Source of the DNA: a virus
Virus record (IMG/VR): IMGVR_UViG_3300022698_000267
Span: 209,564 to 273,563 of that record
Length of the DNA: 64,000 nucleotides
Strand: one strand, 5' to 3'
How positions within the stretch are numbered: position 1 is the first letter of the stretch; each line of letters starts with the position of its first letter. Shown here one piece after another: positions 30,098 through 40,000 of this stretch. The position numbers and the translations under genes are program-made. The notes beneath the pieces are model-generated. The model worked only from the letters and a program-made list of their open reading frames with translations. It searched no databases and was not told where the DNA came from.

Positions 30098-33028
30098 ATG
30101 GCTTTTAATAAAGTAGAATCTTTAGATTTTAAAGTAGATGTTTTTGTAATTAGAGACTTCGATATGGTTATTCGATTACAAAAACATCAACTAGTTCTAT
30201 ATGATATTGATATAAATGCAGAGGTTCCCTATTACACTCTATATGATCATTTAACAACTGTCATTAGAGTAATGGAAACTACTGCAGACTTGAATGAATA
30301 TGATAAACAGGACACTACTTCATTTTTTCAAGTTTTTGAATCAGAAGAACTTGTACATAACAGATATCTTTCCAGAGATTTACAAATCAGTGAAAGTCCA
30401 TCAACTAGAATGAATACACCTCTTTCTAGATTTATGGAGTTGCAAAGTACTGAAGGTTCTGAATTTTCTGCAACTGCATCCCAGTTGTACTGTGTAGCAG
30501 ATTTTTCTAATGTTGTTGATTTACATAAATTAAAATTTGGTGTTGAGGGATTTTTTCATGTAATTCTAGAAAATTCAGATCCATCATTAGTTCCCACTAA
30601 TCATTCAGAATTCATCCAGAAATTTTCAAATAATGCAGTTTATTGTAAAGGGATTGTTCCTAACACTGAACCTTGGGATATTGCTTGGAGTAGCTATGCA
30701 GCAATGTATTGTGGATACATTTACATAGAGAACACAGGGAATTACTATTTTGGTTTAAAATGTCCAAAACCAGCTGAGATACAAATAGATGATATTTTAG
30801 TAGTTTATCAATATTCGAATTGTACAGACTCTATTATATGGGATTCTATTCAGTTGTCTACCGGTTTTCATTCTATAAAAATTCGATACGTTAAAGACGC
30901 TTCTGAAACTACCAGGTTGTACACTTATTTCAAATTGAGTGAGGGTGGATCAACAATAGATTTAAATGTTACTGAACTACAAAATGCTGGTTTAAATTTA
31001 TATTCTATGGATTTTTCATCTAATGAGGAAATAATTTCTGATGAAAATTTTGTTAATGAACCAACTAAATTGTCAGAAATAGATCCAACTTTATTTCATA
31101 TAAATAAACACCTTCCAATCACTATTTTAACTAAACCAGATAGTCTTCTATTATCCAGCTTTTTACAATATCTACATCAATTTTCTACCCCAGATTCTGT
31201 ACAAGTAAATCCCAGTATAGCTTATGGTTCAGTTGAATCTATGTTATCCTTTGATACATTTCCATATGGAGCAGTTGGTTTAGGAGTAGACATTGAAGAG
31301 GGTCATTGCGAAGAATCATCAATAGACCTGTATTATGAAAATCCAATCCCAATAGACACTTTAGAGATTATTGAGAGTGTTGGATTCACAAATAAATTAA
31401 TGGAAGATTCTTATGCTAGAAGAATCGGTCTTACAATAAGAGATGTTAATAATGAACATGTCTTGGGAAGGGATTTGGAAGAATTGATCGATTTGGAAAA
31501 TTGTCAGAATATAGAAGAAATTCACTGGTCATCCACTTACAAGATTTTCTTCAATAAAATCGATGACACACAAGGGATCTTAGTACGATTTAAAAGGAAA
31601 ATATCTCCAAGATTCATACAGGTTTCACCATTGGATTGTGAAGAACAAGAATCATGGGGAATTATCACTTTCTTAGGAACTTACGATTCAGATGCTGATA
31701 TTCGATTTTTTAATAAACAACGAGGATTTTTGCATAAAAATGACTTTCTTTCATCTATTACAAATAACATTTTAATAGATTACTACAACATTTTTTCTAT
31801 ACCTTCTGTTTTTAATTCCAAAAATCTACCTTTTGATATAACGAAAGGATCAGATTTTATAATGTTTATGTTATTCGACTGTGGAGATATCTCTAACATA
31901 GAAGTTTACGGAAATTCATTTCTATTTGAGAATTCTTTAGAGGAGCCTGTCATTGATAAATCTGTGATTTGTAATGTTAAGTACATCAGTATTTCTGACA
32001 AAAGGTTCATTAATTTCTATGATGATTCTGAAAAAGTTACATTGTTAGATTGGGCAAGAATAGGATATGATAGAACAACAGAATCAATAATTCCTAATGA
32101 CTTTTCCTATTTTACAATAACAATAGATAATACTGGAGGGTCTGAATTAACAGACTACTTAATAGATGCTTTAGTTTACAATACTGGATTTGGTTTTTCA
32201 GGAACACAAGAATCAACACCATTTCCTGTATGTGGATTAAATACTGATGATATATTGGTTATGGATCCGGAAACATGGGATTCTAATGTGGTTAGAATGA
32301 AAATTCCAACTATTCCAGCGGATTCTACAACCACTGTTGTATTGGAACAGTCTGAACTATTTTCTAATCCAGCCCTTGAATTATCTGGTGGAGATTCTGG
32401 TGCTTCCCCAGAACCATCTGTCGTGGAAGATATAATGGGATTGGATTTGTGCGTTGCTTATATAGGAACAGTTTCTGAAAATAGCGTAGAAGACTTATTT
32501 TTAATGAGTTCAGATTCCAGTCAAATGAATACCAGTTTTTCCTATAACATTCCAAAACAATTAACAATTGCCAATATTCTTGTATCTGAGGCTACTGGTT
32601 CAGATATTGATATTGAAATACAAGTTGATATGAAATTAATCTTCGATGTATTTGGAAAATATCCAGTAGTTGTAATTGAATCCTCTAGTCGACAAGTACT
32701 TTCTACAGCTGGATTAACCTCTGGATCTTCTATTACATTTAATTTTAAAGATTGGGATACGAACCAAATACGATTCCTAGCCTCTTTAAAAGGTGGAGAA
32801 ACGAAGCAATTTTTTATTAGAATATCAGACTTCACAGGATCTGCTGGAGATTTTGGAACAAGAACTCTATTAGGAGGAGATGGTGTTCAAGTGAGTACAG
32901 CAAATTCCACTTTATTTCCATATAATAAAATAACTTCATTAAAAGATTATAAAGGATTGACTTGTACACCGAAAATAGTTTACGCATATAGTGGAATCAA
33001 TGAAAGTGTAATAGAAAACATTACGTAA
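30098..33028 (+). CDS. Large structural/adhesion protein with PA14-like domain
   Basis: A 976-residue protein. Residues about 190-290 show a PA14-like pattern: WSSYAAMYCGYIYIENTGNYYFGL, then EIQIDDILVV, then LSTGFHSIKIRYVKDASETT. In PA14 this is a strand for the first sheet, the bound-ligand strand and the I-x-Y strand. PA14 domains bind carbohydrate in adhesins and glycosidases. The remaining regions are beta-rich with acidic loops and resemble baseplate or tail-fibre proteins. It lies in a rightward structural run ending at the terminator at 33789. Confidence 0.65.
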   Translation: MAFNKVESLDFKVDVFVIRDFDMVIRLQKHQLVLYDIDINAEVPYYTLYDHLTTVIRVMETTADLNEYDKQDTTSFFQVFESEELVHNRYLSRDLQISESPSTRMNTPLSRFMELQSTEGSEFSATASQLYCVADFSNVVDLHKLKFGVEGFFHVILENSDPSLVPTNHSEFIQKFSNNAVYCKGIVPNTEPWDIAWSSYAAMYCGYIYIENTGNYYFGLKCPKPAEIQIDDILVVYQYSNCTDSIIWDSIQLSTGFHSIKIRYVKDASETTRLYTYFKLSEGGSTIDLNVTELQNAGLNLYSMDFSSNEEIISDENFVNEPTKLSEIDPTLFHINKHLPITILTKPDSLLLSSFLQYLHQFSTPDSVQVNPSIAYGSVESMLSFDTFPYGAVGLGVDIEEGHCEESSIDLYYENPIPIDTLEIIESVGFTNKLMEDSYARRIGLTIRDVNNEHVLGRDLEELIDLENCQNIEEIHWSSTYKIFFNKIDDTQGILVRFKRKISPRFIQVSPLDCEEQESWGIITFLGTYDSDADIRFFNKQRGFLHKNDFLSSITNNILIDYYNIFSIPSVFNSKNLPFDITKGSDFIMFMLFDCGDISNIEVYGNSFLFENSLEEPVIDKSVICNVKYISISDKRFINFYDDSEKVTLLDWARIGYDRTTESIIPNDFSYFTITIDNTGGSELTDYLIDALVYNTGFGFSGTQESTPFPVCGLNTDDILVMDPETWDSNVVRMKIPTIPADSTTTVVLEQSELFSNPALELSGGDSGASPEPSVVEDIMGLDLCVAYIGTVSENSVEDLFLMSSDSSQMNTSFSYNIPKQLTIANILVSEATGSDIDIEIQVDMKLIFDVFGKYPVVVIESSSRQVLSTAGLTSGSSITFNFKDWDTNQIRFLASLKGGETKQFFIRISDFTGSAGDFGTRTLLGGDGVQVSTANSTLFPYNKITSLKDYKGLTCTPKIVYAYSGINESVIENIT

Positions 33029-33042
33029 ATGGGGGATTTAAA

Positions 33043-33789
33043 ATGCTCACTGCACAAGATATTGTAAATTACTATGCTGCTAATAAACCTTTTGAAATAA
33101 CAGATGATACTCAATATTTGTCGATGTTACAGAATGTTGCACAAATGACAATTATTGAATTCTCTGAAAACGAACCAATTTTAGAAGAGAAAGAGATAAC
33201 GTCTCCAGCTTCTACAGCTGGGAATTACGTTGAGATTGATCTATATACAGATATTGATGAAAATTTTATGAGCTTTGTTTTATTCGAACTCAAAGATCAA
33301 ATTGAATTAACAACCAATAGATTAATTTCTACTTATCTAGGTTCTCCACAGGAACTTCCAGCTATCAGAAGGGCTTTAGATGGTGGTTCACTTCTTGAAT
33401 TTTTGGCAGTCAGAGACTCTCTATATGCAATGGAAGATTGGTTTTATCTTAAATCCAGGAAATTAATTTACAATAATTCGAAGATAAAAGTTCTTCCAGA
33501 GACAGATTACTATTGTCTATATAAAAGGTATAGAAATTTAGATGAAATTCCACCATCTGCTGTAAATTCTTTTAAAAAACTGCTATTACTGAATTTACTA
33601 TTGTCATCTTATCAATCTGACATTTATGCCTCTGAAGCTGGAATTAGATCAGTTTCAATTTCTAGCCTTTCTGTGTCGTTTAACGTTTCTAGTGCTAAAG
33701 ATGTCACAGACGCTTTGTTAAAAGAGAAAGAGAAGTTGATGGGTGAATTAGCAATGGTTTACGACGAAGATATGGTGGGCATAATTTAA
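33043..33789 (+). CDS. Hypothetical structural-operon protein
   Basis: A 248-residue protein, mostly helical with an acidic N-terminal third. It starts after GGGGGA and is the last gene before a strong terminator. Features include a central helix (RRALDGGSLLEFLAVRDSLYAMEDWFYL) and a Leu-rich helix (FKKLLLLNLLLSSYQSD), with no membrane topology obvious. No family is recognised. Position suggests a virion or assembly role. Confidence 0.6.
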   Translation: MLTAQDIVNYYAANKPFEITDDTQYLSMLQNVAQMTIIEFSENEPILEEKEITSPASTAGNYVEIDLYTDIDENFMSFVLFELKDQIELTTNRLISTYLGSPQELPAIRRALDGGSLLEFLAVRDSLYAMEDWFYLKSRKLIYNNSKIKVLPETDYYCLYKRYRNLDEIPPSAVNSFKKLLLLNLLLSSYQSDIYASEAGIRSVSISSLSVSFNVSSAKDVTDALLKEKEKLMGELAMVYDEDMVGII

Positions 33790-33816
33790 CCCGTGGGTTT
33801 CCCCACGGGTCTTTTA
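33789..33816 (+). terminator. Strong intrinsic terminator
   Basis: A perfect 8-bp GC-rich stem, CCCGTGGG (33790-33797) with CCCACGGG (33802-33809), a four-base loop and the run tctttta. It ends the rightward operon. The reverse orientation lacks a strong T-run, so it primarily serves the plus strand; the minus-strand nrdJ ends right behind it at 33818. Confidence 0.92.
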
Positions 33817-33817
33817 T

Positions 33818-36103
33818 CTACGAACAGCTACTAAACAAACAATCTGGATTTATACAAGCTCCTCCTCTACATCCAACACTCTTAGTAAATGTGAACTTAT
33901 TGCATTGAGGACAACGATCAAATCCTCCGGTTTCAGCTGTAAGTCCAGATAAGTTTGTGGTTACTGTTATTCCATTTTTCTCGAAGTGTTCATCTAAAAT
34001 TGTGGCTATTAAATCAACAATTCCAGTTAATTTTCTGGAACGTTTTTCATTTTCATCCACTGTGAGAAACATTATCTCACCACCAGCACCTCTCATAGTG
34101 TCTGTTAATTTTTCTAATGGAACTCCCATCTGTAAACTTTTACTAATCAATCTACCTATGGTATTCAACAACGTATTATCAAAATGTCCTTGATTTCCCA
34201 TGGAAATAAAAACTTCCATGATTTTTTCATCAACATAATTCCCAGTTACATAAATTCTTCCTCTTGGTGTATTTACTTCTAAAGTTTTGCCATAACGCAA
34301 CATGGGTCTTTTTATTCCTTGAACTTCCACACCCTGTTTGCAATCTACAGAGGAAAAACTAACCGGCTGAGATTCTTTACTTCCATCTCTATATATGGTA
34401 ATGCCCTTCAATTTCAAGTCATATGCTAATCTGTAGATTTGATCTACATCTTCTTTGGTAGCTGAATTTGGAAGGTTTACTGTAGAAGATATTGATAACG
34501 TGATATTTTCTTGTGCTGCTGCCTGCATTTTTAATCTGTCTCGCCAGGAAATATCGTGTGCTACACAGAAGATTCTTTGTTCCTCTTCTTTAAATTCGTG
34601 AAGTCCTCTGATACTCCCATTGTTATTGCTGATCTTCTTTATTAAATCGTCTGTGATTTTAATCCCAGTTTTATTACAATATTTTTCGAATGTAGGATTC
34701 ATAAAAGACCATTCTTCATCAGAATCGGATATAACTTTCCTCCAAGCTAGAGCAAATATTGGTTCAAAGGAGTAACTTGCATCCGCTGATATTGCCGTAG
34801 AACCGGTTGGAGCCAATGTTGTTACCGTACAATTGGCTATACCAGTTTGTTTTACTTTCTTGATGTCAGCTTCTGTCAACCCGTAATCTTTTAACAACTT
34901 ATAAAATCGTTTAGCATCCTTTTTTGGTATACTAACTGTCACACCTTCTTCCTTTGCTAATTTTATGGAAGAACGAAAGGCTGTTTTTGTCATTATGGCT
35001 GTAATATTTCTCAACAAGTCCCTAGCATCTTTGGAATTATATGGAATCTCCATTTTGTATAGAACATCTGAGAATCCCATAAGACCTAAACCAATAGGTC
35101 TATTTTTAAGCATTTGATCTTTAAACTTCTTGTTGGGAAAAGTATTTTTGTCGATGATTCTATTCAATAGACGAACGCCTACTTCAATATATTCTTCGAA
35201 TTTTCCAAACAGCTCAAGATTTTTCGTCTCTTCATTAAAAAAACAGTTCAAATTTATATGTCCTAAATCACAGGCAGACCATGGAGGCAAACAAACTTCA
35301 CCACATGGGTTTGTTGTTTCAATATCTCCTCTACTTGGAAATGGATTTAAACTATTGATTCTATCAATGAATAAGAGTCCAGGATCACCACTAGTCCAAG
35401 CAGAATCAACAATAGCTTCCCAAAGTTCTTTATACGTAAATTTCTCAATTTTTTTACCATCTAAAAGATCATTTGGAGACTCCAAAGGTATGCATTCATT
35501 GGAATCCACTTTTTCCATAAAATTTTTATCTACACACATAGAAATATTTATAGCACTGAATCTATCATTACAAACTTTACAGGTAGCAAAGTCTAAAGCA
35601 TCTGGATGTGTGTATTTGAAAGAAGCTAGATTGGCAGCTCTTCTTGAACGTCCACCGGATTTGACTTGATCGGATATTGATTGTACTGTTTCTAGAAATG
35701 AGAGGGGGCCGCTGGAGTAGCCTCCTTCTTTAAGAGGTGATTTTGCTTCCCTAAGATTTGAAATTGGAATTCCAGCTCCACCTCCACCGGCATAGATTCT
35801 TGCACAAGTGGCCCACATTTCAATTATGGAATCCATATCGTCTTCCAGACCTAGTAAAAAACAGGCTGCAAGATTGGGATTATCTACTATTCCTGCATTA
35901 ACCATAGCAGGTGTATTTGGTCTAAAAATTTGATTTTGTAGCAGATAAAAGAATTCCTCTTCCTCTTCCTCCGTTATAGCTAAGAAGTTTGCAACTCTTC
36001 TATTACATTGTTCAATAGTTTCTACCGACTTCTGTGTCAATGGATCTCTTTTTAAATATAATTTTTCATAAGTTTTCTTGGCATTTTCTGAATATTCTGT
36101 CAT
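33818..36103 (-). CDS. nrdJ: Class II (B12-dependent) ribonucleoside-diphosphate/triphosphate reductase
   Basis: A 761-residue reductase of the adenosylcobalamin-dependent class, making deoxyribonucleotides without a separate radical-generating subunit. Landmarks: RPNTPAMVNAG near the N-terminus, ACFLLGLEDDMDSI with the first redox Cys, GGGGAGIPISNLR, the active-site loop NPCGEV (thiyl Cys and Glu), RPIGLGLMGFSDVL, and APTGSTAISADAS. The C-terminal zinc-like CPQC/CRGGACINPDC region ends in CSSCS, a Cys pair for reduction. No NrdB or NrdG is adjacent, as expected for class II. It starts after GGGGGACG, 12 bases behind the ThyA-like gene, forming a two-gene minus-strand operon. Confidence 0.93.
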   Translation of the reverse strand: MTEYSENAKKTYEKLYLKRDPLTQKSVETIEQCNRRVANFLAITEEEEEEFFYLLQNQIFRPNTPAMVNAGIVDNPNLAACFLLGLEDDMDSIIEMWATCARIYAGGGGAGIPISNLREAKSPLKEGGYSSGPLSFLETVQSISDQVKSGGRSRRAANLASFKYTHPDALDFATCKVCNDRFSAINISMCVDKNFMEKVDSNECIPLESPNDLLDGKKIEKFTYKELWEAIVDSAWTSGDPGLLFIDRINSLNPFPSRGDIETTNPCGEVCLPPWSACDLGHINLNCFFNEETKNLELFGKFEEYIEVGVRLLNRIIDKNTFPNKKFKDQMLKNRPIGLGLMGFSDVLYKMEIPYNSKDARDLLRNITAIMTKTAFRSSIKLAKEEGVTVSIPKKDAKRFYKLLKDYGLTEADIKKVKQTGIANCTVTTLAPTGSTAISADASYSFEPIFALAWRKVISDSDEEWSFMNPTFEKYCNKTGIKITDDLIKKISNNNGSIRGLHEFKEEEQRIFCVAHDISWRDRLKMQAAAQENITLSISSTVNLPNSATKEDVDQIYRLAYDLKLKGITIYRDGSKESQPVSFSSVDCKQGVEVQGIKRPMLRYGKTLEVNTPRGRIYVTGNYVDEKIMEVFISMGNQGHFDNTLLNTIGRLISKSLQMGVPLEKLTDTMRGAGGEIMFLTVDENEKRSRKLTGIVDLIATILDEHFEKNGITVTTNLSGLTAETGGFDRCPQCNKFTFTKSVGCRGGACINPDCLFSSCS

Positions 36104-36115
36104 TTACGTCCCCCA

Positions 36116-36958
36116 TTATTTTCCCAATCTAGTTTTTAATACTTCAAGTTGAAATCCATAACAATGAAGACCTTGACTATCGAAAGTTAAAGGTCCCGGT
36201 TCCACCCCTTCAAGTTGAGCGGCAATATACTCATTCAAAAGAGTAAACCCTCCCATATTCTCAGGAAAACCACCGTATAAATCCCAACTTCTAAAGGTGA
36301 TTCCCATAATTAATTTTCCACCTTTTATCTTTAGATCAATGCCTCTAAGACAAGGGGATGTTCCCCTCTCAAATTCTTCTTTCCATGGTCTATCATAAGA
36401 CAGACAAGAATATCTGTCGCCGACTGTAATGTGACAGTGATTGTTGCCATATCCTTTGGTTTGGAAATGATTGATTACCCATTCCAATTGTGTATTGATT
36501 TTCCCGAGTGGACACTTCTTAACATATAGAATAGATGTTTTACTAATCATACAAATTGGGGAATCGTAAGCGCTGCCTTCACCTTCCAAATGCTCGCATT
36601 TCACACATCTACAATATTCTGGATAAGGGAGCATTTGCCCATTAATCCAGGTGGAATATCGGTATTCTTCTTCTGGTGTTAGATTGGGGTCCATTAAATA
36701 ATTTGCAAAGTATTGCTCGATGGCATCATCATCGGTTGGAACTGGAAGTCCAGAACCCTCAGGAACTCTGGGGGCCAATGGCCTTTCATGCACTTTATGA
36801 ATAAATCCGGAAACTTTATCGAATTCCAGCCTTGTATCTCCTGCATAACTTCCTGCAGTAATTTCATATTTTCTCCCAACTTCATTAATGTTATATAATA
36901 GTTGGAACCAAGCATCATCTAATGTTGTTGCCTCTATAAATCGTGGTTTAAATTCCAT
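36116..36958 (-). CDS. Thymidylate synthase-family enzyme
   Basis: A 280-residue protein whose C-terminal two-thirds follows the ThyA fold. PCLRGIDLKI supplies the nucleophilic Cys in the PC motif. FRSWDLYGGFPENMGGF corresponds to ThyA's RSxDxxLGxPxN with the Asn that reads dUMP kept. LLNEYIAAQLEGVEPG and GLHCYGFQLEVL follow where ThyA has its folate/phosphate elements. The N-terminal part is unusual and has a Cys cluster (CRCVKC ... C). Likely reaction: methylation (or hydroxymethylation) of dUMP; the Asn argues against a dCMP hydroxymethylase. The family is reasonably clear, the exact product is open. Ribosome site GGAGGAG. Confidence 0.75.
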   Translation of the reverse strand: MEFKPRFIEATTLDDAWFQLLYNINEVGRKYEITAGSYAGDTRLEFDKVSGFIHKVHERPLAPRVPEGSGLPVPTDDDAIEQYFANYLMDPNLTPEEEYRYSTWINGQMLPYPEYCRCVKCEHLEGEGSAYDSPICMISKTSILYVKKCPLGKINTQLEWVINHFQTKGYGNNHCHITVGDRYSCLSYDRPWKEEFERGTSPCLRGIDLKIKGGKLIMGITFRSWDLYGGFPENMGGFTLLNEYIAAQLEGVEPGPLTFDSQGLHCYGFQLEVLKTRLGK

Positions 36959-37023
36959 AAGACTCCTCCAATTTTTTTATTTAATTTAGTAGATTAGTTT
37001 TAATTTCCAAACTAAGTAAAACA

Positions 37024-37053
37024 TTGACAAAACTTCTAGGGAAGTTCTAGATT
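37024..37053 (+). promoter_or_regulatory. Sigma70-type promoter before the kelch gene
   Basis: TTGACA (37024-37029), an 18-bp spacer and TAGATT (37048-37053) form a plausible promoter in the divergent region between the ThyA-like and kelch genes. A small inverted repeat AACTTC/GAAGTT lies in the spacer and TTCTAG occurs twice, which could be an operator. Confidence 0.5.
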
Positions 37054-37078
37054 CATTTTCGATGTTTTGGAGGCAGAC

Positions 37079-40000
37079 ATGACATTCAGCAACATCTTAT
37101 CCAATGTGCCATACAATATTAAAAACAGAAGTAATTATGGTATAACCAAAGTTGAGACAGAAGATATTGTAGATGTTCCATACTTTCCGGCACAGAACTT
37201 AGTAGATACATCTGGTACTATCAATGTGTACAAACCTATTGGATACCCCATACCATTTTTGGATAGTAATTCTTTAGAAAGATTATTCTACCTTCATAAT
37301 AGAAATGATGTAAGATTTTTATTTACTGAGTTAGCCGATGATGCTAGATATCTTAGATATTCTTTTATCGGCAATAGTTTTCCGCAAGGAAGAGATTATT
37401 TCAGTTACTCATTCGATGGTACAAAATTGTACATTTTTGGTGGTGATGCCAATGGGAGATGTTCAAATGACTTGTGGGAATATGATATAAATTCAAACAG
37501 CTGGAAGAACTTAAATTTTAGTATTGCCACACTCTCTGCCAATACTTGTCCTTCTAGAAGAAGAAAATCTAGCTGTATTGTTCACGGAACTTCTATTTGG
37601 ATTTTTGGAGGAGAAACTGATATCCTCACTGTAAATTCAGAAGAAACTCGAACACTGCTAACTTTGAATGATCTATGGGACTATGATTTAAATTCTGGAG
37701 CTTGGACAAATTACGATTTAGATAGAGCTTTCCCTCATAGACAAGGAAATATAGTTCATATCGACAGTGCATCTGTCAAAGTCTTTATAGAAGGAGGCTT
37801 AAATACAATAGGGCAACAGGAGCCTTTAGCAATATGGACTTTAGATATTGCAACTGATACAGTATCGTATGAAGAAATAACAGCTCAGTTCGAACCATCT
37901 TACGAAAATGTTGTTCTTCTTATAGATGGTGTTATTCATATTCAAGTAGGAACAGATTTATATAAATGGAATAATTCCACTTCTTTATTCGAAGTAGTTA
38001 AACAGGGAATATCTTGTATTAATCCCAATGGTAAGAATTACTGGGTTGTTTCCGATGTATCTAAGAATTTCGGTGAAAATGCCAATATGGGAACCATGGA
38101 AATTTCACAAGCAGCTTTGTATTCCTATGGAGATTCTTTGCTTTCTACCAAAACAATGACTCTTCCTCCAGATTCTGGTCAAAGTATTCCAAGAATTAAT
38201 GTGGATAATGTGCAAACATTTTTCTTTGGTGGATTAACAGACGAAAATACGTTTAATGAAAGCACATACATTTTAAATCATACAACTTTAGATGTAGAAA
38301 AATATGATTTTGATTCTGATGAACGTCCAACAGAAAGAGTGTATACTTCATTAGCCTACGACAAATACAGAGGTAGGATTTGGTTGTTTGGAGGTTCAGA
38401 TGGAACAAAATTCTACAATGATTTATGGTATTTTGATCTAGGATTAAAGACATGGACTGAAGTTTTCGAAAATCAAGAAAACACAGATGAAGAAAATCCT
38501 GATTTTCCACAACCAAGATTTAAAACTGGACTAGCTGTTGTTGCCACCAATTATCTATATTTCCTTGGAGGATATTCAGATGTTAGAAGTTTTAACGATT
38601 TTTGGAGTTACAACATAACAACTCAGGAATGGAAAAAGCTTTTTGTGGTAGATAACATACCTTGGGGATCTATTTACAAAATCTTCGAATGGAGGGATAG
38701 ACTCTGGTTATTCAATGGACAAAAATTGTACAGATTTTTCTTCGATAGAAAGCAATTTGTGCACTCTCCATTTCTAACAGTAAAGACGGAAAAAACCACC
38801 AATGATGAAAAGGTTTCAACAGGAATTATAGCCATTCTTGAATCTAAATCTTATATGGATATTCCTATAAATTGTGCAGTTGTTAATGGAAAATTACTGG
38901 TTCAGAATTCCAAAATCTCATTCCAAGTGGATTTAGAAAGCAAGGTGGTTACTGACTTAAATTTAGAGTTTGGAATGTCTACCAATGTTATCTGGTTAGA
39001 CTCTTATTGGGGGATTGGTTCTGATTTGTTATCTTCCTATTATGTAAATGTTAGTGCTTTACAACCTCTTACGAAAAATCAAGTTCCTAATAGTTACTAC
39101 TGTTCACAATTAAATCGAGTTCTTCCATCTGGTTTATTTTTCTATGATTGGGGAAATGTGTATCCAGATAGCAATTTTATTTATCAGGACAGTTCTGGAA
39201 CATTTACAATACAAAACAGAACAGATGCTTTAAATAAAGCTAAGTTGTTAGTTAATAAAACTGTTTCCTTTTGTGGAAAACAAACTGATTTTCCAAGTTT
39301 CGACTTTGGTGATGAAGAAGCTCTATGGAATGAAACTGTTGATGCTATGATAGACCCAAGAGTCTACCCATATGCTCCATGGTTTTTATATTCTGGTTAC
39401 AACGTGGTTGGAAAAAGCGATACCTATACTGGTGCACAAAGGGTTGTTTTTAATGAAAGTCTAGGAAAGATTTACATCATATATGATAATGGAAACACAA
39501 TGAAGTTAAATCCTGAAGATGGAACGTTCTTCACTTATTTCACTAGTATTTGGCCAGGTTCTGCAATTGGATACCATAAGAACAGGAACATTTTTTATAT
39601 CTTTGGGGGGCTTCGAGAAGACTCAGAAGGAAATGCTACCAGAAAAACTTACTTACAAAATGGCATGGAAGCAGCACCAATAGTTATTCAAGGAGAAAAG
39701 AATACAAGAACTGAAGTATCTCATCCTGGATTAATGCAATTTGATATGAACATAAATGAAATGAATCTGGGGTCTGTGGAAAATTACCTAAGAGACAAAG
39801 AGGTTGCTTCTGTTGATTACACACAAACTAAAGAACATTTAGTTTCATTGATTGAAAAATACATAGAAGATGCAAGTAGCAATATTCTACCCGGAGGAAT
39901 TGATGAAGCAAAACAAAAGATATATGAAGCAACACAACCTATAATTGATGATATGTCACAATTCGATTTTGCTTTTGAAAATGGAACACGTCCACTTTCC

